Assembly: GCA_023079485.1 (NCBI GenBank)
Contig: CM041083.1
Location: forward strand, 176,463,480 to 176,527,479
DNA: 64,000 bases
Source: Archilochus colubris
Lineage: Eukaryota; Chordata; Aves; Apodiformes; Trochilidae
Direction of reading: 5' to 3'
The notes under the pieces were generated by a model. That model had not been told where the DNA came from. It saw only the letters and a program-made list of their open reading frames with translations, and did no database searches. The first letter of the stretch is position 1. The number at the start of each line of letters is the position of its first letter. The position numbers and the translations under genes were made by a program. Positions 62,701 through 64,000 of this stretch are shown in pieces.

Positions 62701-64000
62701 GTCCATCATCATCACCATCAGAAAATAATTTTAAAACATTGTACAAAAAGAACTGCATGTAAATTTTGTAGTATTTGATCACCACTGCACTCCCATGGTA
62801 AAACCATTAAGTTTTCACAGATTTTCCTCTAAGGCACTGCCAGTCATGGAGGTAGACTGGCTGATCTTAGAACATTTGAGTGATCTTGGCTCAAAAAAGT
62901 TGCTTGTGATTGTACCATTTAAACATACTTGTTTCATAACAATTTTTATACAAAGAACACCCTAGCTGTTATAAATTATTACAAATAGAGACCATGATCT
63001 GAAGTATTTTCAGTAGTATGTGTGGCTTGCCAAATTTAGACAACTCTCAGCAATAGAAAAATCATTTTAGTTTTTTTATTATGAAAATTGGGTTAAAAGT
63101 ATTACATACCATTAGATGCAGCCTAATAACAGCTGTTTGAACCAATAATAACTTTAATATACAGTGTAATTTCTTTGTTTCTGCATTGCTTCATCATATA
63201 TTATCTAATTGTAAATAACATACAAAACATGTAAATAGAAAGGCAGAATATTTTTACATCTCTTTTTCACACCTATAGATCCACTTTATTATAGAAAATA
63301 ACTTTTATTAATTACCATATTATGTAGTTCTCATATTTTAACATTTTATTAGACATACTTCAAAATTCAAGGTTTATGAAAAGTCTCTTCCCTCAAACAT
63401 CAAAAGGCACTTAGATCAAGAACAGACTGAAAAACTAAAGGTGAGGTATTCTCAAGTTCACTGAGAAGAAAATATCAGATAGGAGTGACCATAGTGCCTC
63501 CTGAACCAGCCTTGCAAACAAGTAGTTTTACTTCAGGCTGCAAAGGGATCATATGCATTAGTTTATTAGTGTCTGCTGATAAGCATGTCTTGCTCTGGAT
63601 AACCTTAGAACATATGCAAAACCTCTCCAGTCAGTATACATTATCACTGGCATTTAGGACACTCATTAAACTGCAAGATATCTTCTTTTTTGGAGTAACA
63701 ATTCTTCTAAAATGTTGCTGTATGTTCATCTGTGGTGACATTTATAAGACTGCTTTTTATACACTCGTGGTTTTCTCCCCAGTCATTTATTTTCCAGTCA
63801 ACCACTAAGTACGTTCCTATGAGTCTTTTATTTTTTATTATAAGAGCTAGCTAGCTGCCTATAAAACCATGAAAGCTGTTTTTTATTATTTACCATCATA
63901 TGTGGTTGAAAGTCCAGCCTGTGCCATAACATGTGCAACTACTGTAGTCCAACAAGGGAGCAAGCCATCTCCAAGTGAAGAATTAGGAGGAATGTAGGTG
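56754..64000. other. unique AT-rich non-coding DNA to the window end
   Basis: I see no exon, RNA gene or recognisable transposable element. The open frames are short and lack splice or coding features. The last kilobase is especially AT-rich. Confidence 0.5.

Noticed and set aside
1..64000. Search for a bacterial-type defence or biosynthetic system
   Set aside because: The window is vertebrate nuclear DNA with no operon-like coding density. No such system is present.

Overview
The window reads as nuclear DNA from a bird. It is AT-rich, CpG-poor and almost gene-free. It carries avian-type repeats: several CR1 LINE fragments with the characteristic 3' end (an ATTCTATG-type 8-mer tail and the 'GGTTGGAAGTGACCTCGAAAG'-like 3' UTR), and LTR remnants of two families I recognise as avian endogenous retroviruses (one ERVL-like, one ERVK-like). 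No operons, bacterial genes, tRNA or rRNA genes, or CRISPR arrays are visible. The species cannot be told from sequence alone.

Layout. 1-5 kb: unique AT-rich DNA with a possible old MIR-like SINE, a TA/CA microsatellite and a short CR1 piece. 5.06-5.23 kb: the only stretch that looks like real coding sequence, a probable 3'-terminal coding exon on the + strand with a textbook splice acceptor, many CpGs against a CpG-poor background, and a 54-residue basic-then-acidic/serine-rich tail. I cannot name the gene. 5.2-19 kb: intergenic, 3' UTR or intronic DNA with simple repeats. 19-25 kb: repeat-rich, with a minus-strand CR1, a ~1 kb ERVL-like solo LTR carrying a nested CR1 insertion, and a young-looking CR1 3' end with an open ORF2 C-terminus. 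26.2 kb: the end of an ERVK-like LTR. 27.8-29.9 kb: a degenerate tandem array of ~170-bp units, most of them with a telomere-like block (TTAGGG/CCCTAA), arranged in inverted arms. 30.4-34.3 kb: CR1 fragments, including a 1.27-kb piece with reverse transcriptase motifs, and a heavily deleted ERVK-like LTR. 38 kb: an old LINE reverse transcriptase remnant. 45 kb: an old CR1. 49.7-50.0 kb: a 318-bp solo LTR with a perfect 6-bp target duplication. 54-56.6 kb: an ancient L2/MIR-like remnant, a 21-bp triplicate, and two ~163-bp direct copies exactly 950 bp apart. 56.6-64 kb: featureless AT-rich DNA.

The transposable-element pieces are all fragments. None encodes a complete protein, and no retroviral gag, pol or env reading frame is present. 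The most unusual item is the telomere-like inverted array at 27.8-29.9 kb. Its left-to-right polarity (TTAGGG then CCCTAA on the + strand) is the one a head-to-head telomere fusion would leave, but a rearranged satellite explains it equally well. I see no multi-gene functional system in this window.
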